A stretch of 64,000 nucleotides of DNA from Phylloscopus collybita (Eukaryota > Chordata > Aves > Passeriformes > Phylloscopidae). Shown here piece after piece: positions 25,263-38,000 of the stretch (the stretch's first letter is position 1; each line of letters opens with the position of its first letter). The stretch covers positions 1,488,001 to 1,552,000 of the forward strand of contig JAJNNQ010000006.1 of assembly GCA_027886175.1 (NCBI GenBank). Direction: 5' to 3'. The translations under genes and the position numbers were made by a program. The notes beneath the pieces were generated by a model. It searched no databases. It worked only from the letters and a program-made list of their open reading frames with translations, and was not told where the DNA came from.

Positions 25263-25827
25263 AAGCAAACAGCCTCTAATTCATAGGGAAAAAAATTAAG
25301 ACAAAAGATGAAAAACAAATCTGCTTCCACATTTTAGGCTTCTGTGACTATCAGTGTCCTTTTGAGGTTAAAATCTCCTTCATTTGAGGATTGACTTGCT
25401 GAAAAGCAAGTCCATTTTCACCTTATAGAGCTGGATCACATGCCCTGTATGTATTTGCGCTTCACAGACTGGTTCATCCATCCTTCTGGGTCCTGGAGAG
25501 ACTCAAAAGCACTGTTTTGCCTCACAATTGTAGTGTAACACTTTCAACCCATATGCAATGTATTCTTGAATAAACAAGGTCCAGGGACTGCTCCTTGGCC
25601 AAGACAAGCTGACATAGACTCACCCTGTGTCAGGGGACCTCAAAGCACCCACTGGGACCATCCTTTTCAGCCTGGGAGAAAGCTAACAACCCAGGATTCT
25701 TCTTTGAGCTCCCACCTTGACCATCATCTGTTTAGCAGTAAGGACAGAATCTCAACATCCTGTAGGTGTCCTTAGGAAGCTCACACAGCTAAAAACAGGC
25801 TGTCTCTCAAATCACCATCAGCTATAT

Positions 25828-26200
25828 AGAAGGAAAGAGAAAAAGAGAGAAAAAGAGAGAAAAAGAGAGAAAAAGAGAGAAAAAGAGAGAAAAAGAGAAA
25901 GAGAGAGAGAGAAAGATGAAGAGAAGAAAGGACAGAGAGAAGGAAAGAGCAAAAGAAAGAAGGAAAGGAAAGGAAAGGAAAGGAAAGGAAAGGAAAGGAA
26001 AGGAAAGGAAAGGAAAGGAAAGGAAAGGAAAGGAAAGGAAAGGAAAGGAAAGGAAAGGAAAGGAAAGGAAAGGAAAGGAAAGGAAAGGAAAGGAAAGGAA
26101 AGGAAAGGAAAGGAAAGGAAAGGAAAGGAAAGGAAAAAGGAAAGGAAAGGAAAGGAAAGGAAAGGAAAGGAAAGGAAAGGAAAGGAAAGGAAAGGAAAGG
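25828..26200 (+). repeat. Purine microsatellite: (AAAAGAGAGA)n then (AGGAA)n
   Basis: A 10-bp unit AAAAGAGAGA repeats about six times from 25841. After a mixed purine spacer, AGGAA pentamers run from 25961 to 26200 (about 48 units) with one AGGAAAAAGG interruption at 26131-26140. Only three pyrimidines occur in 373 bases (25917, 25933 and 25950), and 25951-26200 is purine-only. Long open frames of K/E/R or S/L/P repeats on both strands here are by-products of the repeat. Confidence 0.98.
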
Positions 26201-28709
26201 CCTAACTCCTTTGTTCCACAAATGTTTTCCTTAGGGTTTTTAGGTTGTTTGGGTTTTTTTCCTAACTTTGCACTTGCTTTGAATCCTATGAAGAACTTGA
26301 TGAACTACAGAAAATCATAAGTTTTACAGGGTATATGTAAAGATTTCTTTGAAATATTGCTATATTTTCAGGTTTGTTCCAGATCCCTGTTCCACTCTGG
26401 ATTTTTTTTTTTTTTATAATTTTCACTGCATTTCTTGTGGCCCTTCCTCCCCCATCCTCTGTTCTTGATTTCCATGTTTCTCATTTCTTTGTTTTTTCAT
26501 GTTATTTCCAAAATGCTGTAGATCATTGCAGCAGATTAGAGGCACACAAGCAGTAGCACATTTACCAGCTTCCAGCTTCTGTTTAGGGGACCCGAGTAAC
26601 AGAACAGAAGAGAGGTACACCGGATTCAGTAGGAACTGGTACTACTGTATTATGATAAACAAAACAGTGGCAAAAAAGGGAGCAAAGAAAAGCTCAAAAA
26701 TATTGAGGCTGCCACCCTGGGCCGGAACCAGTGTTCCTCTAGCTCAGTTTCCTTCTCAGCAGCTGGCTGCACCCTTTGCTTCGCCCCAAGTCAAGTTTTA
26801 TTTTAATTTCATTTGCCTTAAATCCTGAAGGGCCATAGAGGTAGGAAATTCTGTGTGCTGCCGTGTGTCCTCGTTCATAATGCACCAGAGTGCTCACTCA
26901 GAAGACGGGACATGAGTAGAAACAGAGGGGAAAGATTCCTTTTCTCATTCTTCCTCATTCTGAACTTTCTGCAAATTTACTTCCAAGTTCCTGATCCATC
27001 TTTCCTTCTTCTGTTTCCTTTTGTCACAGTCGTGATATTGCCTGTGCTTCCTCTTACTTCTGCTCCACAGCCTCCCTTCCCATCCATTTTTTCCTCCACA
27101 CCTTTCCATTCTTCCAAATTGTTGTACCTATTGTCTCCAACCAAACAAGGGAAAGAACCAGTGGAACTGACAGGGATGAGAAAGAAATGCAGGAAGCACT
27201 TTGTAGCCAAGTTCCACTTCTTTTTACCAAGGCTGCTGAACTCTGCAGATGAAACATGAAGTACTGACCATCCACTGACCGTCCCCCACCACTACCAGGG
27301 AGGTCTAGCATTAGGCAGGAGCATGTTTTCCTTGTACTGAAATATCAGTGAGGGGGTTTACCAGTCTTTATTCCATTATCAAACATAATACGTTCTGAAA
27401 TGGTGTGAACAAAGCATATTTTTAAGGCATTTTATTTTCCCTGTAAGAGACAAAAGAGATGTACAAATATAGTATGTGTGTTATATTAGGGGAAAGTCAT
27501 GCCTTTGATATTTCTGGTATAATGATAATTTTGTCTACATAATCAGTTTTATCTGTCTACCCCATCTAATCTCATCAAGTTTTGCATTTATCCCATGCTT
27601 ATCATCAGAATAGAGCAAGTGATTACAAAATCCATCAAGCAGTTTAATCACTGGGTATTTTTTCCTTTGTACTCCCAAGTAAATGTGTATGAGAAGGGAG
27701 ACTGGGAGATGGGTAGAAGACTATGATAAAAATGTCAACTTGAGGAAGGCTAGGTTTCATTTAACCCATAAAGATGTATTTTGATCTCCCAAGGAAAAGA
27801 CTTTATAAAATCATCATACCAGCCCATGAGAAAGCTCTTTCTCAAAACTGTATGTACTTTACTCTTTTGGCTGATAATTTGTAACTCCTGGAAATGTTGA
27901 TGGCCCCAGACTTGAAAATATGGAACAAACAAGTGTCTGGAGACACACCTGTTTATACCCCAAAAGCCTTTGTATGCATTTTTCCTGTGCTGGTATTTCC
28001 CCCTGTGGGTTTCCTTTCAGTACCGTTTACTTGTTTTATTTTAAGTTTTTTCTGATCACCATTAACACTCTGATCTAGATCCCCAGTTAGCCCTCAGCTA
28101 TTGGCTGGTCCTCAGTATAGCAACACTCAAAGGTAAGTCAAGCCATGGAGTTTGTACTAGACCTGTGATATGAAAATACTGTTTGATTTCTATTTAGCAC
28201 CTTCATTAACTTTTCCTGTTTCTGCTCCTTTAAAGTGAGGATCTTGGCAAGTTCCCAAAGTCTTTTCCTCTTCCAGTGTGTGCAAACCTGAAATTAAAAA
28301 CGACAAGCCAGGCACAAAGTTAATGCTAGCTGCAGCCCTGAGCAAAGAGATGGGGAAAAAAATTCATTTCCCATGCATGAAGGGGAGGCAGTGCCAGGTG
28401 TTTCTCTCATAACATTCAAATACCCTCAAACATCAGTAGGGAGATATGGTATTGAAAAAACAGAGCCTTCCAGCTGCCTTGGGGCTCAAAATTTCCATCA
28501 CAGATGGGTGCCTGAGGATCCTGTGTACAAAATAAAACCTGTCAGTTGTGCATGCAGAGTCTTTCTGGTTATCAACCCATCAAGGAGTCTGTTCTCACTG
28601 GCCAGGCCATTGGTCCTGTAGTGCCTGCAAAGCCTAATATATGAGGGTGCAAGAAACTATCCTATAAAGGCATTTTTTGCTTTTGTTAAGGGAAAGATGC
28701 TAAACCATG

Positions 28710-28795
28710 AGCATTCTGATCTCACTTGGAAGCTAACCCTGCTTTGGGCTAGATGATACCCAAGACCCCTTCTTAGCTAGGTTATTTCAGCTTTC
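28710..28795 (+). mobile_element. Degenerate CR1 3' end relic
   Basis: GGGCTAGATGATACCCAAG, CCCCTTCTTAGCTAGG and TTATTTCA preserve the order of the CR1 3' consensus (the 'GGACTAGATGA...AGGTCCCTTCCA...' region) with many changes. This is an older copy than those at 46417-46906. Confidence 0.65.
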
Positions 28796-29748
28796 TTTGC
28801 TGGTGGAAATCACCTGTCTGGCTGACCACCTTCAGTCTTTAAACAAGCAGTCACATTTTTTTTAGTGTGATTCATGGTAAATTTCTGAAATCTGTTAATT
28901 TGAAGACATTTAAACTGGTTTCCCGAAGTGAACCATTTGTCCAGTGCTCCTGCAATGTACACTGTTCAGGGTTTTTTTCCCATTTAGTTCAAAAATGAGG
29001 GCCACTTTATTACAACTCAGCTTTGCCAGTGCACACAAAATCTGTAGATGCACAATCCTTTTCATTAGTTCTTTATTCAGCTTTTGTGAGGGGCCTTGAA
29101 GTCCACAAGAGCTTTGCCTCCTGCAGTGCTATATTTCTGTCTCTGCCCATAGCTATTGTGCTCCCGCCAATGGTGGCGAAAAACGGTGGGGGGAGAGGGA
29201 GAGATTGAGTCTTCCTGGAAAGTGCAGCCCAGCTGGGAGATCTAATTTTAGGTTCACGAGACCTGGCACCTTGGCAGTGTCCTTTGCATTGCTGATAATG
29301 CTGTTCTGGCACAGAGCAAGCACGGTGTGAGGAATGCAGCTGGCACGCCACACTGGCGGGGAGCAGGGGGCTAACATTTGTCAGTTATCAGGGTAGCTGC
29401 ACCACTGACCCCTTTTGGCTGACTCCTTTGTGCCTACACCTCTGTGGATAAAACCATGTAATTACACCCTCATTAGTTCAGAGCCTGGTTCTGAAAGGTC
29501 ACCCACGCTCTTCTCCTATTATGTCTCACTGAATAGGGTGTATCTGTAACTCTTCCCTTCAACGCCTTGGGACTAGAGCTACGTATATGGCCACAAAAAG
29601 CTTTTGGGGGAAAAGAGTGGTGTTTACTTCTCTAAGCTAGAGAAACCAAAGCCAAGAGGAATTTAAAATAATAAACAGTCGCCTTCTTCGCTGCTCCTAC
29701 AATATTCAGTTTTACTTCACCCCAAACACCTGAATCTTGGAGACCAGA

Positions 29749-29781
29749 TTTGGTAGGTTCCATTGGCAGGAACCTACCAAA
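29749..29781. repeat. Perfect 13-bp inverted repeat
   Basis: TTTGGTAGGTTCC (29749-29761) and GGAACCTACCAAA (29769-29781) flank a 7-nt loop ATTGGCA. No terminator or gene context explains it. Confidence 0.95.
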
Positions 29782-31549
29782 ACCATTCCTTGGTAAGGCA
29801 GTTTTTTATGCCTTCTGGTTTTGAAGGACCTCTGAAAAATTTAGCTCAACTTTTTCATCTGGGTTTGGGCTCCTTGCTGGACAATGGAAGTTATATCTTT
29901 TCCTCACCTGCAGACTCCTTAGCTGAGCTCCACAAGATGTTTGAAAAGAAAATGTCTAATGAAAAGGCACCCAGATTATTTTTTATCTGAAGGATCACTG
30001 CATATATGTTTATTTAATGTCTTTGAAGCTATTGTCTCACGTGTGCTGTAGTACAGACGATCCCTTGTATTCATACAGCAGGCTGTTTTTCCAGCAGTAA
30101 AACAGAGTATGCCTAGATACGCGTTTCCAGAAGGATGTGCTTAATCTGCTACACAATTCTTAGCTTTGCTATTCCTGGAGGGAGCTCAGAACTGAGTTTT
30201 AACTGAGGTGGTGAGGTGCTAAAGCTCTTAAAACCACAGGCAAACCACAAGACTGGAAGGTAGGTTCTCTAGGACTGCAGATCAGAAACAGCAAACACCA
30301 TTTTTCCTGACATTTTGAATAGACGTTTCCTCTCCCTGGAGTTATTATCCAGTGGTTGCAGTAGTGTGCATTTTTGAAGAGCTTCCTGTGTGCCAGCTCA
30401 GCACAGAGTTCATCTCTGCAGCATCCTGTTATTTGAGAAATCTCTGCTGGGCTGTTGCATGTTGGCATGGAGAAATTAGAGCTATCCTGTGTAGATTGAT
30501 TAATTTTACCTACATTTGAAGGTTCTGTTTGAAGCTTTCTACATAATATTTTCTCACACTTTCTCTGAGTTGGTATTTTAAAAGTTAGACAAACTGCTCT
30601 GTGTATATATATTGGTGCCTTAGAAATAAAACTTGGAAAAAAGACAAGTGCCCATATATGGCCACAAAAAGCTCCTCTTATAGCTTTGGCATGATTTTTT
30701 TGACCTCTGACAGTAGTCAAGCAGTTTAGTTCAGAGCAGGGTGCTTTTGTACTACTGCATAGCTCTTAACTTAAAGCCTTTGCAGTGTGCTAACTTTAGA
30801 ATATTTTTGTTTCATTGTTTGTTCTGAAAGGAGTCTTGCAAATGTCTAATAAATCTGTCCCTATTTTAGAAATTACTTCAAGGAGTTATGAACTCAGTTA
30901 ATTTTCATGTGATTTAGATTTGCTGCTAGATTATTTTCACCACAGAATTTGAAAATAGTGGTTGCAATTGTAAAGTCTCAAAATCTGAGATCTAGCATCA
31001 CTGTAGTTATGGGACCATCCTCTTTGTGGCACAGGAATTCATGTAGCATAATTTTCACGTTCACCTATGGCCATGGTTTTTAGAAAATTCAGCTTTCCCC
31101 ATACTTCCAATTCCTTTGTCAGGGTAGAGAAAAACACTAGACTGAACATGATCTCAGCAGGATTGGGGAAGAAGAGCTCCCCACTCAGACTTAAACAGAT
31201 CCATTGTTTTTTGTTTATCTGACTTTTTTGCTTTTAGAAGTTGAGAGCATCAAGTGGGAAAATTACGTATTTTGAGAGACTTCTAAACAGAAATGTAGGT
31301 TCTATACCTTAAGGTTGATTTTTCAGTTAATCTACTATGGTGATAGGTGGTGCAGGAAATTGTGAAGAAAAATGAGTGGATGGATGTTTATCTTCTTGTG
31401 AAAACATGGTGATTGATAGATATTGCATAGATATGTGGGAATCTGTTAATGTACATTTTTACCTGGCTGCACTTGAAAAGGGGGTAAAAAATGAAGAGAA
31501 ATTTAAGGAAATAAATCCTGCAACAGTTAGTTCTACTTGTTGATTTCAG

Positions 31550-31783
31550 GTTACCGCATGAGATTAGGATCTAGCACAGACAAAAAGGATTCAGGTCGCC
31601 TTCATGTTGATTTTGCTCAGGCAAGAGATGACTTTTATGAATGGGAATGCAAACAAAGAATGCTGGCCAGAGAAGAACGCCACAGACGCAAAATGGAAGA
31701 AGACAGACTGCGCCCTCCTTCACCTCCGGCAATAATGCATTATTCTGAACACGAAGCTGCTTTGCTGGCTGAAAAATTGAAAG
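31550..31783 (+). CDS. ENOX1: ENOX1 coding exon: end of RRM and charged helical segment
   Basis: This 234-nt exon follows the acceptor GATTTCAG and ends before GTAAGC at 31784. Its first bases (GT) complete the Gly codon from 24608. The protein starts GYRMRLGSSTDKKDSGRLHV, the last part of the RRM including the final strand (GRLHVDFAQA). A strongly charged, probably helical stretch follows (EWECKQRMLAREERHRRKM), then a Pro-rich turn (LRPPSPPAIMHY) and a second helix (HEAALLAEKLK). The AIMHYSEHEAALLAEKLK wording is ENOX1-specific by recall; ENOX2 differs here. The exon is symmetric (phase 1 at both ends). The RRM is thus split over two exons with an intron of about 6.9 kb between them. Confidence 0.97.
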
Positions 31784-33810
31784 GTAAGCAGCATTTGCTA
31801 CTTCTCAGTTTATTATTCCTTAAAAACAGCAGCCATGCAGAGGCCTGAGCAGTGAAGCTAGTTTCTCTCTGATGTGTTTCATTACTTGCCCTGTTAGCTT
31901 TCCCCCACTGTAATGGCTTTCTTTGCCATTTCTATGCCAATGGTAATGATACTCACCCACCTGCTGGAAATGCGTGACATCTGTCTATCTACCTGTGCTT
32001 TAACAGCTAAAACACAGCCTTCAGAATGCTACAGATGGGGTTTTCTTCTGTTAATTTGCTGCCATCATATATCTTGGAAATACTCTCACAGTAAGACAAC
32101 CTGTTGTAAGCATCCTTCTTCTTGAAGGCCTTATTCTTAAAATTACTTTAATTCCTGACATGTAGGTTACTCCATCACATGCATTCATGACTGTCCCTGG
32201 CATTCAAATTGCCCTCATGAGCTGACACAACCTATCCTGACACACACCATCCATTCTTTCACTCACTCTTTTGGGTTAGAATTACTTTTGCAGGATATTG
32301 CCGTGTTTTGGTTTATGTTTGCTTCCTTGTTTATTTTTTTCTAGGTACATTTACTGAGTTAATATTTTTCAAGGGTGCACTTTGAGGATTCATTTTATTT
32401 TAATGGCTAACATAAACAGTAAGAAGCGAAGAAATAAAGTTATTCATGGTAACGAAATTTAGAAGAAATAGCTAGCAAACAACTCTTCACACTGCTTAGA
32501 GTTGTATTTATTTCCATCAAGTGTTTAGCAGCTGTGTTTGGCACTCTTTCCTCCATGATGGCCAAGCACACTGCTTAACTGTGTGCCAGGTCACAAGAAG
32601 CTGTGATTCTTGCCACTATTTCAGAATTATCTAGATTAGGCTTGGACTATCTAGCTGTCATCACGCTGGTCTCTGTTCTAACTATGAAACGTGTTTGGGG
32701 AGCTGAAGAAGGACAGCACAAGTGTTCCATCCTTGGAGCGTAGAGCAGAGATGCACCCTGCTGTCTCTCTGAGTACTGCATTGGTTGCTGCTAGTTGTTG
32801 CTACTACCTCAGTCAGTTACTGGTTTGGCTGACTCTCATCCCCACCAGATACACTACTCCATAAAATAAGTCATTAATCTATCTGATAGACTGGTAAAAT
32901 AACCCAGATGGGTTGATAGACCAGGAGAAAAAAAGCCCTAATATAAGAAATTTTAATTCATACCGAGCTTCCAGTCCAGTTTTAGATCCATCTGGTTTTA
33001 GTTGAATATTTCAGGAGTTAATCTTTTGTAGGGAAGTTATTCTTTATGTAGTAGGGCCTATGGGTTTCCTGAACTAAACCAGAAAATGCAAGAAGTCTGG
33101 ACAATTTCTTCCATATGGCTAGTTATTGCTTGGGGCAACTGAATGTGGGTTTTTGCAAGATGTTTAAGATGACTATATTTAGAAGGATTTTTCTTTTCAT
33201 TATAGGAAGTTTCCATACTTAATTAAAATCTACTCCAAGCATTCATATCTTTGGTTCTCCTAAGGGAAATTTAACCAGAGCTTGACATATATGCTCAAGT
33301 TTAATATAAAAATTTTTTAGCACAATATAGACCAACACTATGTGCATAACTGTTTCTCCAGAAATAAATTTTCAGCAATGTACATAATTTTAAAAAAAAG
33401 AGTTAAGCTTATTTTTTATTGGTTGAAAGTAATTTAAATCCAGAAAAAGAATATATTGCAGTTTTAAAAGTTCTGCTAATTAACAGTTGCCTTGTGAGAT
33501 TAAAGACACCTGGATCTGTACAGGTAGTTAAGGGTGGAGAATGCAGAATAAAACCATCTTTTCTCAGTGGGCATGAGTTGTGCCCTGTTCTAGGTAGTAA
33601 AGAAAGCAGAGGTGGGCTTCAGTAGTTATACTGGTCTACTTTACATTTCCTCTGGCATCACAGAGAGTATCTGTAAAATAGTTGTGTTGAACTTTATGGG
33701 CTCCCTTGGGCAACATGGAATCACCACATGAGCTCTTTGTGACATCCTAAAAAAAGAAGTAAAGCAACAATGAAGAAAATCCTTCAACTCTGGCAAGGGG
33801 CAGTTCACGT

Positions 33811-33878
33811 AATAGAATCATACAATCATTGAAGTTGGAAAAGACCTCTAAGATTGAGTCCAGCCATTGTCGTACATT
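33811..33878 (-). mobile_element. Short CR1 3' end relic
   Basis: AATAGAATCATACAATCATTG followed by AAGTTGGAAAAGACCTCTAA is the reverse complement of the CR1 terminal region. Only about 70 bp remain, which is a very short 5'-truncated insertion, followed by unrelated sequence and a CA-type microsatellite. Confidence 0.85.
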
Positions 33879-33928
33879 CACAATTTAAATGTGGACATCA
33901 GTGAAAGTAGCAGGAAAAAAATATATCT

Positions 33929-33968
33929 ACACACATAGACACATAGACATACACATATACACACATAC
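33929..33968 (+). repeat. ACACATAG/ACACAT microsatellite
   Basis: Imperfect ACACATAGAC and ACACATATAC units between the CR1 relic and the 18-bp hairpin. Confidence 0.85.
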
Positions 33969-34005
33969 TCAAAGAGAGCTGTAAAACTTGGAGTTAAAAT
34001 CCAAA

Positions 34006-34047
34006 TGCAGCAGTGCAAATGTGCAGCACCACATTTGCACTGCTGCA
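34006..34047. repeat. Perfect 18-bp inverted repeat (hairpin)
   Basis: Left arm TGCAGCAGTGCAAATGTG (34006-34023) is exactly complementary to the right arm CACATTTGCACTGCTGCA (34030-34047), with a 6-nt loop CAGCAC. No mismatch or bulge is present. It lies about 40 bp after a CA-type microsatellite. Confidence 0.95.
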
Positions 34048-35043
34048 AAAGCCTGGACAATTTGTCCTGGAGTAAAGAAGGATCCCAATATATCTGCACT
34101 GGGCAGGATTTAACTTGAAAGGTTGGTTCCACAGCAGATGCTCTGCAGTTGTTTTCTTAAGGAAAGTCATGACCTTTCTGTGGTGCCCACTCCAAAAGAC
34201 TCCTGAGCTCTGTTGCCAGCTCATGAGACAGAGCTGCAGGTGACCAACATGCAGGTTTCAGCTCCTGCAGTGCCTCCAGAAGTTCACAAAGCAACACTAG
34301 CTAAAAGGCAAGGCAAAATAACTAGTATATCTCAACCCAAGATACTGCCCTGCAACCACAGATGTAGATAACTTGGTCTGAATCCAAGCAACTTTAGTTG
34401 TCAAAATAACCTTGGAAATTCCTGACAGCAAGGAAATCTTATGGTGAGCAGAGATGACCTAATGTGGTCTAGATATTTACTGAGTCTGTAAAAGAGGTGA
34501 CAATATCTTTTTTTCACCTTCTGCAAACTGCAGCATAAGACTAAGAAATTGTTGGTTTTGTGTAACAGACTTGGCTGGAAACTTGCCCCAGTGTTGTCAG
34601 CATATTCCTATTCCTCTGGTGTGCTAAAGTCTTCTGCTACAGCAGTGACTGTGGGTGACAGAGTACAGAGGAACTTTCGTGCCAGTTGGAAACAAAAGTT
34701 CATTGTAAGTTTTCAGCCAGGTAGCATCTACTGGTGTGGAGCTTCACAGAACAAAGGAACCAGTTCTTCAGTGCCTGGTGACTGGGGTTGGGAATCCATT
34801 GTGTGTGAGGCCTTATATACATGAGGGTTCATGACACACTCTCCATTTCCTAATCCCTGCATATCTGCAAAGAAATTGGTTTGAACACTTGATTTTTGCA
34901 GAAATCAAAGAAACCCATCAAACCATGGACCAGTGCAATTTTTCACCACTTTCCAATTCAGTTTGTGGCAAACAGTGTTGGTCTATGTATATGTCCTTTC
35001 CCTTTTTCCTTTTTTATTTTTTTTTAAATTTATTTATTAAGAT

Positions 35044-35069
35044 CTTCAGTACTCCTGCAAGTACTGAAG
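35044..35069. repeat. Perfect 10-bp inverted repeat
   Basis: CTTCAGTACT and AGTACTGAAG are separated by CCTGCA. This is short enough to be chance in a window of this size. Confidence 0.9.
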
Positions 35070-38000
35070 TACTTCTTAACTGTCTCCTTGTTGGCAGTAT
35101 GGACTTTTTTTTTCCTGCACCATTCATGTCATTAGCCTGAGTCTCGATTATCAGAATGAAATGAGCTCCAGCATTCCAAGAAGATGAGTAACATGAAGAG
35201 CATGAGCATGCTTCCCACCTGTGTTTCCTTGAGGAAATACCTCAATAAATTACCAGATGTGAATTCTGGGAATCCAAGGTCATTTACAATGAAGTGTAAA
35301 TGTTATTTACCTCCTTAAATAGCCTTTGGAAATAGACCCTGAGTTCTTGTTTTGACAAAACCAGCAGAAGAATATTGTGTCTTTTGCTATTACACTAGAA
35401 AAGAAGTGACTTTTGCTTCTTCTTGTTTGTAGCAGCATTTGTGTGTGTCTTTGAGATTTTAATTCCTCAGTGTTAAATCAGATGTGTTATTACTGCACAG
35501 TGAAATGTGTCGGTAGATATTTAAGTTCAAATTTACATGCTCTGACATCTGTTTTCCTGGGTGCCTTATAAACAGTTAAGTCATGTGGTGCCCAGAATAT
35601 GACACAACTGGAGATAGGCTGAAACTTTTAAGTGGGATGCTGCTGTGTTAGGTGCATTGGAACAAAACATTTTAATCTGTGCTTATGACATTTGTGTTTC
35701 AAAGCAGAATTTCAAACATTACAGTTTTCTTAATTCAAGCATATCTGTACCTAATAGTATCATCTTCAAAAATCACTTCATGCAAATAAGATCCTTTAAA
35801 ATGCTACATCTGTCTTACTGCAGGTAGCTAAATAGTTCTATCACCTAACAAAGGCATCTCTTTCTTTATATCTGAATATCTGTTTTTTTAAGTATTTTGA
35901 GCAAAGGAGACATAAATATCTGAGAGTTATATACAATACCCTGGAATTTACCTCCCTTTTTAATATAGTGTTTCTTTATGAGCACGGGGAAGTTGTTCAT
36001 ACGGTTTTTCATTTTAAGGAATATAATTTAAAAATCGAGAAGCTGCTTCTTTGCCAGGCACTGTATTATCCCCTGAAGAGAGCACAGATTGGAAATTTAA
36101 ATAAATAGATGGCAGTTACAGTAGAATGAACTTACCAGGGATGTGCCTTACACTAGACTCAGGTAACATCAAGCCTGACAATCTCAACTCTTGCACATCG
36201 TTTGAAATATAAACAATATTTAATTGCTTGGGAGATAGGATATTTCACTAAGAATAAAAATACACTGCTTTCATTATCACCTTGCAGTTGAGAGCCAGAC
36301 TGGTAGAGCACTGCAGAAACAGTGCAGTTATGCAGGGAGGCAAGTCTCAGCCAGCAAGGATCTAATTCAGTGCAGAGCTACGTCAGAAGGGGTGGCAAAG
36401 TGAGATCCTATGAGCAAATGCAGTGAATGCCAGGTTTAAATGCTGAGACTCTGGACCCTTTTTTAGCACTTTTTTTTTTTTTTTTCTTTTTTTTCCATTA
36501 GTGTATATCAGGACAGAGCCCTAAAACAGACATGTTGCAACGCTTTAGCATCAAATCTGTTCACTCACCCTTCCTGGTTTTAGATTATCATTTTCTCCTT
36601 CCTTCTTCCATATGCTGCTGACATCTGCTGTGGCACAATACATCTGGCTCTGAGAGCCTCGCACAGGGGCTGTGAGCAGGCACAGTGCAAGGGCACTTTT
36701 GTCTCCTGGCAGAAGAGCATAAGGTGGGTTCAGCTATCAGCAGCCTGGTAACCCAATTCCCTGGGCACCTCCCTCCCAAAGCCTACAGGAGGTACACCCA
36801 CTGCTTAGTGCATTGCTAAAAGCATCCTCCCTCACCTCAGCTTTATTGTATCAATTCAGATTTTGAGGTTTTTTTGAGGTTGAGTGTACGACACTGCAAA
36901 ATGACTGAAGTTAATTACTAAGAGCTGGGAAATGGCAGCTCACTGATCTGAAAGTTTGTGGTGTGATTTTGAAAAATAAGGAGGAAACTCAATACCCTCA
37001 TAATTACTTTTCATTGGAAATAATGGCATCAGCAGGAGAAGATAATGGATTTCTGTGTCTGACATGAAACACCCACCCCTGGAAGAATCTTGTGTGATTT
37101 AATTTGAAAGAAAGAAAGAGTTTGATTATGTAGGGGGGAGAAACTACTTTTTAATGTATCTTTTAGTGAACATATATATGTATTTTTATCAAATCTAGTG
37201 TCAGCTAGACATTTGTTACATAACTGGAAAAGTTTTTTTTGTTACAGCATGCAGTTAAGGCTATTTAAAAAAAGTAAGGTGGATATTAATCATTCTTTAA
37301 AGGAACCCTTTGGCAGTAAGAATTTGTATTTCTTGATTCTTACTTGTTATGCAATGCCATTGGGTTAAAAATGTTATTAATCCCAAAAGTACTAGACTGA
37401 TGTGTGTGATGCATGGCATAATTATATAAGGGATTGGAGCAAGAAAAAAAAGAAGGTGAGGGTAGTATACTGAAGAGTTGTGTTTCTAGGTCACTGGCAG
37501 GCACTCAGTACAGAAGAAGCTCTTAAGCCAAGAGAAAAATAGGTTGTCATTTTGGCACCAGGAGTGGTGTGTGCTGGGAAGCAAATTGTTCCTGATGCAC
37601 AGGGGAGCTGGGCTGAGCCTGCTGATGAGAGAGGTTAGTGAACCTTTTCTCTGACCTGATTCACCCACAGCAGTCACCTCCTAAGTGACCTCCTATTCTT
37701 TTTTGTGTTGAATTCAGTCTTTGCAGTTTAGAAATCTTAGTCATAGTTTAATAAATTATCAGGTCAGAAGTCAGATTAAGAGTAACCTTGGCCATACATC
37801 CTCCCCTGGCTGCAGTTATACGTAATGAAGAAGTTTGCATCCTGAACTGAACTGTGCCACCTTCCTGTTATAACTGAACTGGGCCCAGTTTGGCAAACTG
37901 GAACTGGAGTCTGAGCAGCTGAGGAGCTCCAGGCAGACTGAGAGCAGTGTAACCATGAGCAAAGGGGTAGTGCTGAGCGTGAGGATGAGGCAGGGAACAC

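Larger units (their letters stand above)
24609..31549 (+). other. ENOX1: ENOX1 intron (6.9 kb)
   Basis: Phase 1 intron splitting the RRM. It holds an A-rich low-complexity tract with AAACC units (25181-25262), a large purine microsatellite (25828-26200), a 14-T run (26402-26415), a CR1 relic (28710-28795) and a 13-bp perfect inverted repeat (29749-29781). A 173-codon open frame on the minus strand (30199-30720) has no recognisable domain and I treat it as chance. Nothing else is identified. Confidence 0.9.

Noticed and set aside
25841..25898. Regular 10-bp repeats considered as a CRISPR-like or satellite array
   Set aside because: Units are simple purine sequence without spacers and the genome is a vertebrate, so this is a plain microsatellite.
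25717..26320. Long K/E/G-rich and S/F/L/P-rich open frames on both strands
   Set aside because: They are direct translations of the AGGAA and AAAAGAGAGA microsatellites, not genes.
30199..30720. 173-codon minus-strand open frame, the longest in the window
   Set aside because: No recognisable domain, no promoter or splice context, composition like the surrounding intron and antisense to ENOX1. One frame of this size is plausible by chance among six frames of 64 kb.
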